Source of the DNA: Macquaria australasica
Lineage: Eukaryota > Chordata > Actinopteri > Centrarchiformes > Percichthyidae
Direction: 5' to 3'
Assembly: GCA_005408345.1 (NCBI GenBank)
Contig: SEMN01000576.1
Coordinates: 235,001-299,000, forward strand
DNA length: 64,000 nucleotides
Positions within the stretch are counted from its first letter, which is position 1; every line of letters begins with the position of its first letter. Made by a program: the position numbers and the translations under genes. Below, piece by piece: positions 46,885 to 58,949 of the stretch. The notes beneath the pieces are model-generated. The model was given only the letters and a program-made list of their open reading frames with translations. It was not told where the DNA came from and ran no database searches.

Positions 46885-47040
46885 TTTCAATTCAGTTTTA
46901 TTTATACAGCGCCAAATCATAACAGAAGTTATCTCAGTGCACTATAGAGCAGGTCTAGACCATAACGTTACTTTTTATATTATTATTTATAGAGACCCAA
47001 CTACTTCAACCATGAGCAGCACTAGACGACAGTGTTTTCT
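46885..47040 (-). mobile_element. L2-like 3' UTR fragment
   Basis: Complement of the L2 tail: CAATTCAGTTTTATTTATAC then AGCGCCAAATCATAACAGAA and GAGACCCAACTACTTCAACC. Same family as 7279-7545 and 32550-32688 but more diverged. Confidence 0.75.
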
Positions 47041-47044
47041 TCTA

Positions 47045-50000
47045 CTCCCCCGTCCACCCCTACACCAAACCATGTTATTACTCAATATAAAATTATGACA
47101 ATTTCACTTTCCTCTTCTGTGAACATGCTTCTTTCTTTTTTGTTTCCAAAGTGGTGTTGATCGTTTCTTCACAGAACGTTGGAAACAAATGCAGTGTGTC
47201 CTGTGTTGTTGGTAGTAGCTCTCTGAGGGAAACTGAAAGCAATCCGCCTGACTTTGCGACAGCGGCACTAACAGTAATACTATTGGGGGGGGGGGGGTAA
47301 TTTCCTAAAACAGTTGGTCACTTTAGTATTTAACAAATGTTATTCAAACTGGAGGAAATAGTGCATTTGTCTGGGACTCTTTTCAGCGGCACATTTATCC
47401 ATATTTATCTAGGACTGAGTCAGAATGAACTTCAGTGTGTGTGTTCATGGTAATGAAGGTATTTGTCACCCAGTGCAACAGTGTGGCTCACTAATTTGTT
47501 TTTACAACAATAGAACAATAGAGTTCTATGGCACAGAGGAAGAACATATATCAGGCTTTGGATACAAACACAGTACTTGGTAGTGCATACATTCATTGTT
47601 GATTTGGCTCTGCACTTAAAATATATAATTTCATCAGACTCATCCTTTAATGTGGAGCTCCAGGATTATGGTCAATCAGACAATGAACACCTACAACACA
47701 GGGAGATGTGTGTTTGACATAAACCTAGCATTATACTACTTTTATCACGTTGCCCCTTTACAGACTGAATCACTGCATGCTAACATTCTCAATATAATCA
47801 TTTACAACTTCATTACCCTAGGTGTCTATTGTTTTTATCCCAAAAATAAACATTTCGTCTCTCTGATAGGAAATTGCATTCCTTCTCTCAGGTTAGACTG
47901 GGAGTAACATCGACATGACATGACATGACACAAAACCCCCATTTCTTAAATATTACCACCCCAATGTAAATATCAAATATTGTGGAAATATTAATTCAAC
48001 TGTATAAAGTTGAATCACCTTTTTCTTCCTTTCTGTAATACAATTATTTACAATAATATGAAAAACTATTTTGAGAACATTCTGACTACTAAAAAGGGAT
48101 CTCAGTGGACTATTTTAAGGGGATTTTTCCTGCTGTGGGTTTTTTAAAGCCTGCTTTTGGCTGAAGATAGCAGGGGGTTTTGTTACCATGGTGCTGTCTG
48201 ACATGACACTGAGGCTCTGTGGGTGGAATATTGTTGCACTCTCAGAGGTTCCCTCACAGCTGGTGGAGGATGCTGCACTGGCAGCCATCTTTATATATTC
48301 AAGAATCTGTCGCTGCAGCAGCTCAGCTCAGCACCCTACCTATATGTTGTTTTATTTACTTAAACTTTAATTTCAAATTAGCTCAGTGAGCAGACACTTC
48401 ACAGCAAATTATTTCCTACTCAGTGTTTAAGCAGAGGCGGCACGTGGCTTCACAGCAGCCACTCAAGGAACTTAAGCTGTTGTTCATATTCATGAAGACC
48501 TGATAAATTTATCAGGAGGTAAATGAGGCAGAACAGTGTTGTGATGGCTCTGACACTTTACCTCTCAGGTTTGAACAGACAGCACATTAATCCACAGAGA
48601 CACAAGTACCTGAACAGAATATTCAGTCCAAACATCCAGAGGCCTTGATGAATAAATAAAGCACCAGGATACATGTGATGGAAAGATAAAACCACTAATG
48701 GGAGATTATAACACTATGAATTACTCTCCTGACAGCAATCGGAATCAGCTCACAGCAAGTTAATACTTATCTGTATTAAATAAGTATTGCTTTTTTTGGT
48801 GAATAATATTTTATGAAGTCACAATAACAAAAACTAGATATTAGAAAAAGGGGATTATATTAGATATAGGAAAAGATAGATGGATAGATAGTTATTTATA
48901 TAAAAAAAAATCTATGGGGGGTTGAAATATTTAATATTGACTTTTGCATACTGAGAAAACATGCAAGAAAATCATCTGATATATTGCAAACATACAGTAA
49001 GGGTGTATCTTTTCCTCTCAGATGATTTGATAAGTATCTAGATACACAGCCTATCATCGGATTTAATATTTTTACTTTTTCCATAATAAAAGTGTGACTG
49101 AAATATATTTTTTTGTGTCCTCAATTTTCACATCAAATACTGAATCGACAGTGTCCCAGAGAATGATGTCTTCTGCCACACCAACAGTAATAAACCCAGG
49201 CAGTGATACAAGTTTTTGGCCAGTCTCAAAGGAGGCTCCATTTTTCACTAAAATCTCGCTAACTAGGTACCACAGTCCCTGGATCAGTGCCATCCTTCTG
49301 AATTAGCTATTTCTACTAACACTGTATGGGCACTTATAAATAATCAGTAACTGGGAGGATTTTGGGCCCGTTAGAAGTAGCATTAGCTGCTAATGCCCAA
49401 GCTGACTGCTGTCAGCGCACATATCACCTTCTTCTGAGTAGCGAGGTGGAGGTGGAGCCACCAGCATGTTCGGGGGCAAATCGGCAGTCAGACCCAACCT
49501 GTTTGGGATATATTTATATATTAAAGCACACAGTGTTTTACCTGTGTAGACATGAGAGTGGTCGGCTTATAGATCATAGATCTGTGCATGCTGTGCAGAG
49601 ATACAAAGTGGACCAAAATCTTAAGCACACACTCCTGTGCCATACACAGCTGTTGAGTTCACTGTTGCTGGTTTACATGAACACCAACATCAAGCAAGAG
49701 GAGTTTAGTCAGCGCCCATCAGTGCATTTGGTGTAGCACTGAATACTGAGGGGAACAAATGATCTTTCTTTCAGTTTTTGGGGTGAGCGGATGACGTGTA
49801 GGATCAAATACAAATATTGGGGGGACATGGCCCATGGCCCCCGCGGCGATTGTGCGCCTGGGCATATTTTATTATATTTATTATATGTGCATTTTGAGGA
49901 CTGCTAAAGTAATATAAAGATTCCAGGCAGCATCGTACACAATAGTCCGACACTTCTTGTAGTGTGGAATGTTAGGATGGCTTGAAGCAGGTTCAGTATA

Positions 50001-50780
50001 TGTGATTGGGGAGTGCAGAGAGAGAGAGAGAGAACTGACTTTGGTATCAGATAGACAAATGACCAATTTACTACAGGCCATTTTTTACACCGTCATACTT
50101 TAAGCTGTTGGAAGAGAATCATGTTATCAGATGTTTTGTTTGGTGCTGGACTGATCACTGAGTATATATGAAGGGCTAAAAAGATTATTTCTCCATCCCT
50201 ATTAGTCTTTGAATTATCTGGATGTTTGGGATTAGCATTTATGCCAGTGCATTGGATATTAGGTCTGAAAGAGCTTTGCTATCAATAAAAGGCATCAGGG
50301 ACAGACATGGCACTGAAAAAATAACCAGCAGCACACTGATTTTCTCTGCTCAGTCTTGTGTTGCCTTGTGAATGACCAACAGCAGAGAAGAGGTGTTGAT
50401 TACACCAGTTATTTGATTGGACAAGCTGTCACTGGCAGCCAGCTCTGTGAATGTTTAGCTGAAGCAATTTGAAGGCTTTGGCTGCTTTCATTAAACAATT
50501 GAAATTGGTGCCACTTTCTAATAAGGCACCACAGTTTCTAAGTTACGGATTAACTAATGGTTTTATTAATGGCTAATAAAACATCCAAATTTCTTCATGA
50601 TTTAGCCTTTTGAATTATCACTATTAATCTGAGTAACATCAAACAGGTGTCTGATGTCATTTCCTGAACATGATAAAAATGTAGGCCTGTGGGAAAACTT
50701 GTGGGAGATGGATGTCCTCGTGGAGGTCATTGATTGACTTTGGGATGGCCTTACAATGGCTGGCGTATGTCAAAACCCAA
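47045..50780. other. Presumed intronic DNA, no exon recognised
   Basis: Includes a G12 run at 47286-47297, an (ATGAC)n run at 47913-47931, GATA-type repeats near 48880, a GA run at about 50016-50031, and overlapping opposite-strand open frames at 49072-49306 of unknown meaning. No mobile element was clearly recognised. Confidence 0.4.
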
Positions 50781-50798
50781 ATAATGTGTAACGTCCTG

Positions 50799-51098
50799 TT
50801 AGGCTTCATTTACAAATGCTGGTCCATTATCACTGCTGATTGCACTTGGCATTCCCCATCGTGGAATAATTTCTGTCAAAAGAGCCTTTGCATGCTGGTT
50901 TTGCATCCTGTTTTGGGGATGGAAACACTTCAACCCATTTACTGAACATATCAACAATCTCAAGACAATATTTCTTCCCTTCACATGGTGTCAACTGAAT
51001 GAAATCCATCATAAAATGATCAAATGGTTTATCTGGTGATGGGTGGCCTGCAGGTGGCATAGAAATAGCCCCTGAGGCATTGTTAGCTGCTTGCTCTA
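50799..51098 (-). pseudogene. ERV integrase core fragment
   Basis: The minus strand reads PPAGHPSPDKPFDHFMMDF, then IVDMFSKWVEVFPSPKQ, and in another frame IPRWGMPSAISSDNGPAFV. These carry the first two acidic residues of the D,D-35-E core (MMDF and SDNG). The glutamate and the C-terminal domain are beyond the break near 50799. A frameshift near 50960 separates the two blocks. Confidence 0.75.
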
Positions 51099-52324
51099 CA
51101 GTGCGAGTATTTTACTCGCATTTGCGCCTAAAATTAGGTATGTGCGAACCGGAAAAATAATTTAGGAGCACAGCGTGCAAGTGAAGTTGACAACCAACTG
51201 TAACATCCCCCGCTGCCCGCTGCTAATCATTCAAAACATAGTTGGACTGGCCATCAGGAGCATCAGGAGAAATCCCAGTGAGCCAGCGCTCTGTGGGCCG
51301 CTCGAGCATTATACAAAAACAAGAGCTGGAGAGATGTGTCGTCGGCCCGTAAAACAGAAGACAACAGGGATAAGATAAGCACGGTTTGGGTTTGGCTGGC
51401 TATTTAGCTATCTTGGGTGCCTTTTGTTGAAACAAGTTCAACTTTTCATAAAGTCGATGCGCTCATCAGTGTCACTTATCGTGAACTGACCAATCACAGC
51501 CTGGATGGGGCGGAACATTAAAAAAAGGTTGACGTGCTACAACAAACGTTCTGATTATTGACAAGTTAGTACATAACATTACTTAGTGCAATGTAGACCT
51601 TTTTCTGCACAAGGATTTAATGAAGAACAAAACCTCCAAAAATAATAAATGTTGGTTGTGTATTTCTAAAACTGCTGTATTGTCCAACTGGAAATAATAT
51701 TATACTAGTGGTAGGTTATAGGTCATTAGTATACTATTTTATGAAATTACAATGAATATACTATATTTTTATTTTTATTTAATGTTATAATATTATACTA
51801 ATACACAAATTTATACTAGGTACTCATCCAGGTTGTGAATAATGCTTCTGCAGTGGACAGATTTAGCCAATGTCAATGTGCCAATATGTGCTCCTTCTAG
51901 CCAGCCTCCTCCTAAGAGCACACATCCCCCTTGTCTAATTTGACAAATATTTTACTATAGTTATTCTTATAGATATTGTTCAGTAACCTTGTTTACAAAA
52001 AGTGTGGTGTATGGTGTATCCGTCCCTAGTTCAAAAACTACAAGTGCCACATTCCACAAGCCGCAATGTGCCAAGTGTTTTCACTCTTTCACTAGACACT
52101 AGGGTCTTCCACTTCCATAGTCCTTCATTGGTTTTCACATGATAAGTGCACACAGAGAAGGAGCATGCACAAATGCACAAAATGGATGTAATACATTGTT
52201 TGTTAATAAACTCTGTGTTACTTGAACATTTTTCACTGTGCTCCTAAATATCTTTGTGTGCTCCTAAGGTTTTTCATTTAGGAGCACATATACTCCTTGG
52301 GAAAAAAGTTAGCTTAGATCCCTG
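51099..52324. mobile_element. hAT-type non-autonomous element inserted in the ERV
   Basis: Starts CAGTGCGAGTATTTTACTCG; the other end read inward is CAGGGATCTAAGCTAACTTT. The word TAGGAGCACA or its complement recurs near both ends (51162, 52242-52290). The ERV integrase reads up to the element on one side (CMVCQ, with the Cys pair of the zinc motif) and resumes on the other (VEQAANNASGAIS), which fixes the boundaries. No 8-bp duplication evident; no transposase. Confidence 0.6.
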
Positions 52325-52400
52325 ACAAACCATACATTTTCTGCGAAAATCTTGTGCAAACACTGAAAATCCCTGCATGTACCACGCAGAGTTAATAGCA

Positions 52401-53152
52401 TTACCGAGTTGCTAAATTCAGCACCAGATTTTGACCAGAGAGCAGTTCCTGTGGGGTAGAGAGTGATTGAAGGACAGAAATATCAGTGTGAGGGTCCACC
52501 TCAGTGGATTTGTTAACAGCAGGCAAGATGGAGAGAATCTGGAACCAGAGACAGCTGAAAGTCTTAGCAGCTGCATCAGCTGCTGCATTTCCTATAGAAG
52601 TTGGATTAAAGTTGTTAGTTCGTGCATCACATTTCATCACAGCAATGGCAACAGGGAGCAGAATAGCATCTAGCAGGCCAGACACGAGCTTGTGGTGGGT
52701 TATAGGTTTACCAGATGATGTGAGGAAACCTCTGTGTTTCCAAAGTGCCCTAAAATAGTGCACTACACCGAAAGCATAGCGTATGTAAATATTCACAGTT
52801 TTGCCCTCAGCGAGTTTACAGGCTTCAGTGAGAGCCTCCAATTCTGCAGTTTGTGCAGAGAAATTAGAAGGTAATTTACCACTGAACAAGGTTTGTTGAG
52901 TGACAATAGCAAAGCCCACCAATACTTCACCAGTGTCTGGAGAGCGAGAAGCCAATCCGTCCACAAACAGTTCCATGTCTGCATTAGGGAGAGGAGAATC
53001 AGTGAGGTCAGGTATGGGTGTGCTGCTTGGTTAATTGAGACGACACAGTCATACGGTTCACCATCTGCTGGAGTGGGAAAGAGAGTAGCAGGATTAAGTT
53101 CAGTAGAGAAATAAGCAACAGGCCTTTGTTTACCTCCATGGCTTTGTGTCAA
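52401..53152 (-). pseudogene. ERV RT connection and RNase H domain, damaged
   Basis: The connection region reads TQSHGGKQRPVAYFSTELNP (53152 down). RNase H follows in 52976-52401: MELFVDGLASRSPDTGE, then SAQTAELEALTEACKLAEG, IYIRYAFGVVHYF and GNAAADAAAK. The first Asp (FVDG), the Glu (AELEAL) and the last Asp (AAADAA) are visible. The strand that normally carries the second catalytic Asp reads IYIRYAFG with no acidic residue, so a short deletion has removed it. Confidence 0.78.
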
Positions 53153-53221
53153 AGCAAATGTCTTATAACCGTCCTTTTGGTCAACAAACTGAGTAAAAGG
53201 TAAGTGAGGTTGTGGCAGTCC

Positions 53222-53271
53222 CAGAGTGGGAGGGTTAGGGTTAGGGACTTGCCCTCTGCTGTGATCACATG

Positions 53272-53309
<38 letters not shown>

Positions 53310-53373
53310 CTCTATTTTTATTGTTCCTTTTTACTACTGCAACACTGAAATTTCCCCTTGGGGATTAATAAAG

Positions 53374-53410
<37 letters not shown>

Positions 53411-53412
53411 GT
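53222..53412 (+). repeat. LINE-tail insertion with (TA)n and (TCTA)n
   Basis: Contains (TA)n at 53274-53305, then AAATTTCCCCTTGGGGATTA and ATAAAGTCTATCTATC with (TCTA)n to 53410. The tail is of the Rex/L2 LINE type. It lies between the RT and connection parts of the ERV. Confidence 0.65.
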
Positions 53413-54016
53413 CCCATATATGTTACACTTGTTTGAGCAAATTGTAATTTAGACAGGTTAGCCTTGTGGTCATTGTCAGCCAGATGTTTTGGCAAAACGA
53501 TGGTGTCAGATTTGCATGCTTCTTGTGATGGACTACAAATCATGTACTGTCACAGGACTGACCCTCCCGGGAGATATAAAACTGTCCAAATTTGTGGACA
53601 ACGAATCAAAAACTGGTTTAATGCCTTAGAGCGTTTCTTGTTTAAGGGGATATTGTTTCATGCATGGACGAAAATCAGATTTTGGATGGACTATCAGAGG
53701 GGTGTGACAAGTCCTACATCATATTTGTGACTAGCCCACATGTGGAAGGTACCTCTGCCAACTCTGGAATTTCAACAGGTGCACCTTTAATCAAAATTTA
53801 TTTTTCAGTTTGAGGAACCAACTGTACTATTCTTTTGACCATGGTATGTTTCATTGTTTCTGGTTTTTGAAAGTTTTGGATGGCTTCAATGCATTTGGAG
53901 TAGATGGTTTGACCTTCTACTGTGATCACATGCCCCAAGGAGGTCACTTGCTCTAAAACCCATTTTAAGGTGCTGAGATTTGCTTTGTGACCATTATCTG
54001 CCAAATGTTGCAACAA
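53413..54016 (-). pseudogene. ERV RT thumb-side fragments, partly duplicated
   Basis: Two minus-strand pieces encode the same RT stretch: HLADNGHKANLSTLKW with TSLGHVITVEGQ (53798-54016), and HLADNDHKANLSKLQF with SVTYMG (about 53413-53490). They are either a local duplication or remnants of two related copies. The polymerase YxDD block was not found. Confidence 0.6.
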
Positions 54017-54141
54017 CGTTACTGAATCTTTTCTCCATAGGCACCTCAGGCAGTTCAGCCATGTCTACAGGTGAATGTTTAACCATGAGCTCAACACTTC
54101 TGTTAACAAGTGTGGTTGATGTCAATACTGCCTTGTATACA

Positions 54142-54615
54142 TCACCCTTTTCTGCTGTACAGCGTCTTCGGGGTATGTGCAGGCATTGTTTCTTTGCCGG
54201 TCCGATCTTCTTCCTGTGCCATCAGTGCTGTTTCGGTCTGGAGCATACGGAGGAAGAAGAGCGGAATCCAGGTCTGGATCCAGCTGGAACTGATTTCGTG
54301 ATTTGCGTACCTCGGACAGAGAAGGATATAATGAGTTAGTTTGTTCTTGTGTATTTTCCTGCACATTGGTGTGTTTCTTATCTTTCCCTTAGCTTGACTT
54401 TTGTTCAACTCTGCTTCCTCACTCATCACATTGTAAGCTCTCCATTCAGCCTTGAATGATTTGTTTTCTTTGTTGTTATCTGGACATGGCTGCCGTCTCC
54501 TCTGTGTCTGTCTGTTCTTTTTGTTTCCAAACATGCCTTTAACTGTTCCAATTTGATTTAGACTAAAGTTTCCCTTTTTAGGAAAGCCCATTTCAACCCA
54601 CTTATCAAATTGCAA
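54142..54615 (-). pseudogene. ERV gag-like frame (partial)
   Basis: A 157-codon minus-strand frame, basic and low in hydrophobic residues (MQFDKWVEMGFPKKGNFSLN, NKKNRQTQRRRQPCP). Its place between the leader and RT suggests gag. No zinc knuckle or major homology region was recognised, so the assignment is mainly positional. Confidence 0.4.
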
Positions 54616-55151
54616 TCTTTTCCAGTCATGAATTTTACAATTGGTGGAAGGATTTTGGGACCTGTGTCTCCACCAGACTCCACTTTACTCTGACTTTTAC
54701 CACCCATCTGATTAATTTGTCTCCTGCATTACACAGAATAAACTGGTCCACTTGCCAGGTGGATTACCAGTCACTCTCGAATACTACAATAATTATCAAG
54801 ACACGTCTGTCTACATAAATTATTCTGCCTCCTATATTACGGAATTCTGGCCCGGGTGTCTTTCCACCTGGTTTCACCAGAAATTCCACAACACCACAAA
54901 ATAAATCATGAGATTTCTCCGGTTTACACCCCGATTAACTCTGCGAGCTCCTTCAAATAAGTTATAACAAAATCATTTGTTCACATCCTACCATGTAAGT
55001 TCTTTTTCCCAAATCCAGGATTGGAGTGAAGACCCGGGCTCCGTCCGAGGACAGCTTCTCACCCGTGGGGAGGAATCCTTCTATGTAAGTTGGCCTCTGT
55101 TTTCCGACGGAGTCCAGATCAAATGTCCAATCCCATCCTCGTCGCCAAGTT

Positions 55152-55531
55152 TGTGGTGGAAATTTGGTATTTCCTTGTGGAGAATTGAACAAATAAAATG
55201 ATGATCCAACAGTTGTCTTTTGTATATTTAATTATGCAAAAGAATAAAAGGCAAACAAATAAAGAGTAAATAGAATAAAGAGTAAACAAAAAGGGAAAGA
55301 ACAAGCGCACACAGAGTCAATCTGAGAGCTGAGAGGCCAGAGCTCACACACAGAGGTGTGTATGAGGACCCCGAGGTGCAGATACAGTCCCATATTTAGA
55401 GAGATAATATTAATGTTCACAGAGTGCTGGTTAAAGAAAACAGGTTATTACTTGAATACATATCTGGTAATAGGAAATTCTGCCCTTACAGTTACTTCTA
55501 AAGCCAAGCAGAATATCATTAGCAAACCACA
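55152..55531 (-). mobile_element. 5' LTR of the ERV
   Basis: The block has TGTGGT...ACCACA ends. Directly 5' of it on the + strand (downstream on the minus strand) lies TTGGCGACGAGGATGGGATT, placed where a tRNA primer-binding site should be. About 380 bp. The outer end is inferred from the ACCACA word. Confidence 0.55.
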
Positions 55532-58150
55532 TTAGTTTTTGGGGGGAACAGGTTCATTTAAAAAAATGTGTGAGTCGTTGTGTGCTGGATGCTATCAGAG
55601 TTTACGCTAAGATTAGTTTGTCAATCCTGCTCTTTATTAGATTTGAGGAAGTTTACACTCCAACACCCCCAGCCAACGTAAGACCACATCCTTTTCTCTT
55701 CTAACATTAAAGGTGAAACATACTGTTTGAAAATATGAAGTATGTAAACTGAGAAGCCAAACAAGGTTATGTTAGAATACATTTTTTCTTATTATACTTA
55801 TAATATTAGGACTAACTAGTACTACATTGCAATCCAATGCTGTTTCTTTATTTCTGTGTCTTCTACATTGGTGAGGATGATGGCTTTTCACCTGTAACCT
55901 GTTAGCTTTAGCCTCTGTCGTTTAGCATGATATCATGTATGCAGCCATCAAGTGCATATAAAAAACAGTCAGCTGGAAACATTAAAAAGTCAGCTGGAGA
56001 TGGTGTTTCCAACTAATTGACACAGCTGACATTAGCTTAATTAGCTTGCTAGCTGATTAAATCTGTCAGCAGAAAAATTGTACTTTACTACAAATGAGAA
56101 ATTACTTTTGTCTTCCTCTGTCTGAAATCAAGGACCCATTGTTTCAAAAATTAGAGAGGATTTCAATGGTAAACCTGCCACCATTATCTTAATGCTGCAT
56201 GCCATGCAAGAACAGAATAGCAACAGTAACTAAGGGGGGCGGGGCTTATTAAACTATGGTGGACTGCTCTTTTTTCGAGTCATTTGTTCATTTCGTTGAG
56301 TAGACGAACGAATGACAGACTTGAAGACCCAGTCGAGTGGTGAACTACAATACTGAGCCTGTGTAGCTGTCACGTGAAAAATGAATGAAAGACTAACAAA
56401 TGAACGACCCAAATCAGTCAGCTGTCACGTGAGAAAAACAAAAATTCATGCTTTATTATTGTTGCGCGTACGTGGCCAAAATGAAAGAATGAATCTCTGA
56501 GACAACTCGTTACTACTCGTTCATAACAATGAGTCCTTCAAGATGAACGATTCGTTCATGAGTGACACATCACTAGTGGACTGTGGTTAATAATTTGCCC
56601 AGGCTACGCCCCAATTGTTCTTTCTAGATTTTATTGTTTTGGCTCTTCTGCTATTATATTTGCTGCTTGAAATTCTTGTGATAAATCTGTTTATTTATTA
56701 CTGCATTTAAAGTAAGTCACTGTGAATGAGAGAAGGCTAAAATATGTGTTAGAGCTACATGTTCTGAGAACTAAGGTGACTGCAGGGTCAATGCACAGAA
56801 CAAAATGCTATTTGGTTGTAATGAGTAACATTGAGAAAAAAAACACAATGACTACATGATATCAGGCTATTTAGAGCAACAATTTCTGCTCTGTCTCCCG
56901 GGAGCGGAAAAAATCTATATTGATGAATGCGGCGCCAGTGGAGGCCTTTTCCATTTCCATCTGTATTGCTCACACAGATGCTGCACCCTTTTCTGATCTT
57001 GAAATAGCTGTGGAGTTTCATCCTCTCTTTATTTTCAGTGTTAGAGGCAGAGGGTTTTTTAGAGGATTATAACACCCACTGTCTACTGACCGTGCCAATA
57101 AGACAACTGCAATAATTAGCAAGGGATTGCTACAGTAATGAAAACTGGCAAGATGCTATTTTTTCAACATTCAATCTCAAAGAATGATCAACTGGGGAGT
57201 TAAACACTAAGGCGTAAAATTCCACTGAGAAGCCTTCTGACTGCATTGATCAGACCTGCATTACAGAATTTCACACTTATCAAACTACTTCTAAATCTGT
57301 GTTTATCATTTTATTATTGATTAGGATTATCTCTAATGAATCAGAGAAGAGGGGAAAGACAGATGTTCAACCTGTAGGAGCTTGATCACACCATCAATAT
57401 GCAGCCTGCTAAAGACGAGTACAAACAGCACGACATGTTAGTGTTTTCCTGACCTTTTAATGCTCGTCTGTTTGCTTCAGTGTACATGAAACACAGGCAT
57501 CATTCTGTGATGATTGTCACAGAATCAACTAAAAGGGAAATATCCGACATTCTAATAGTTGTCTATCAAACCCCTGGCTTACTGGATTCCGCTCAGTGAC
57601 GTGGATGATATTATTGGTAAGACTCAGCCATTTATCTGCCTGTTACAGACTCTGCCTTAATTAAATTGTATTTTGATGCGCATATCAAATTAGGTAGTCT
57701 GATCAGGTGGAAACACAAACACAATTTCCTGTGAAAATGAGCACCAAAATTGCACTGCACTGCCTGATCAGCATGAACACAGACTCAGCTGCACCTCTCC
57801 TCCCACCTCGGCACAAACATGTTTGGAACCAGGAAATTACCAAACAGGTGTAGATAATACACACTACGACCCAAAGAATAAGACTGCATTTGTTCTACTG
57901 CTGGCTTTGTGCCGGCAGGAAAATAGACCACAGAGTGTAGTCAGTGTGTTGAATTAGCCTGTTGAGCTAACAGTTGGTAATGGATGAAATAAAGCAAAAA
58001 TATTGCTCAAGGTCTTGGTTCAGGACTCAAATTCAGTGTCCTAAAGACACAGTTTGGGTTTCAGTATTTAATTCCCCTGTGTTAATACTAAAAGGTTCTT
58101 GTGCACAATTTGCACATACATCATTCAGTGCCAGTGCAGGAAATAGTGTG
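55532..58150. other. Presumed intronic DNA with one dispersed repeat and candidate conserved blocks
   Basis: 56262-56577 is a dispersed repeat with multiple GAACGAATGA/TCATTCGTTC words ending CACATCACTAGTG. 56880-57660 is repeat-free and candidate conserved noncoding DNA. No coding exon. Confidence 0.4.
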
Positions 58151-58156
58151 CTGTCT

Positions 58157-58258
58157 AGGGCCCAATCCTTATTCCACCTCTTGGCCCTACCCTTAGTTTT
58201 TGGAGTGCCCTTGTCTGGGTAGTAGCCCTTCAGGGTTCAGGGGTTGGGACTGGGCCTA
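58157..58258. repeat. Short MITE-like inverted repeat
   Basis: Left GGGCCCAATCCTTATTCC and right complement GGCCCAGTCCCAACCCCT pair imperfectly around about 65 bp. Possibly a small MITE. A dispersed repeat related to 19190-19386 follows at 58290-58400. Confidence 0.4.
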
Positions 58259-58949
58259 AGTAGTGAGGTGAAAAGTAAGGGCAAGGTGCAATCCTGTTTT
58301 GGCTCCAGCATCATATTTACCATACACACATGAGAGTGGAATTGATATTCTTATCTAACTCTTCATCTTTCCAAAATGTTATTCCTTTAAAAAGGCATAT
58401 GAAGGACTTTTTCACCAAAAGTGTCTGGTGTGTCTCATCCTCATTCAACCTGCTGCATCAGCTGTGACTCAGTGATGATTGCCCATACTGCAAGGGTCAG
58501 ACTGTGACTCAGTGTAAATGTGAGAGACTTGTGTGACTCTTTTAAGAGCGTTCACTGGATCAGAAGCAGAGGCTGCTGGGAAACTCAGACCTCTCTGTCC
58601 CTCTGCAGTGCTTTTCTGTCTGCAGGCCTGGCATTAAGCAGAGGTTAATCAGCTTCTAACTGCTGTTGTCTTTGGACAGAAACACACAGAGAGCACAGTC
58701 TAACACCAGGTTTACTTGAGTGCTAACTCACCACCACCAACAGCGCAGAGAGCCTCCAGCTGCTGAAGGAAATCTCATAATCCGGCCGATAATGAACAAA
58801 AATCCTGTTAAGCAAAATGTGTAAATGACGGTTGAATAATTAATGGTTGGCAGATGAGATGTGCAGTCACTAAAGCTGTTTATATTTGCACAAGGCAGTA
58901 GAGTTTAGAGTTTTTGGACTTTATTAAATTTTTTACCTTCTACCACTCT

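Larger units (their letters stand above)
50790..55531 (-). mobile_element. Endogenous retrovirus, 5' LTR to integrase, broken and 3' truncated
   Basis: On the minus strand the order is LTR (55531-55152), primer-binding/leader region, gag-like frame, RT, RNase H and integrase ending near 50790. It is interrupted by a hAT element (51099-52324), a LINE-tail/microsatellite insertion (about 53222-53412) and other unassigned sequence near 53500-53790. No env or 3' LTR. Frameshifts and deletions affect every domain. RNase H and integrase style place it with gammaretrovirus-like ERVs, by impression. Confidence 0.75.

Noticed and set aside
51175..51378. 67-codon frame
   Set aside because: Lies within the hAT element and shows no transposase motif.
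53231..53247. AGGGTTAGGGTTAGGG, telomere-like repeat
   Set aside because: Under three units and inside an insertion in an ERV; too short to be interstitial telomere evidence.
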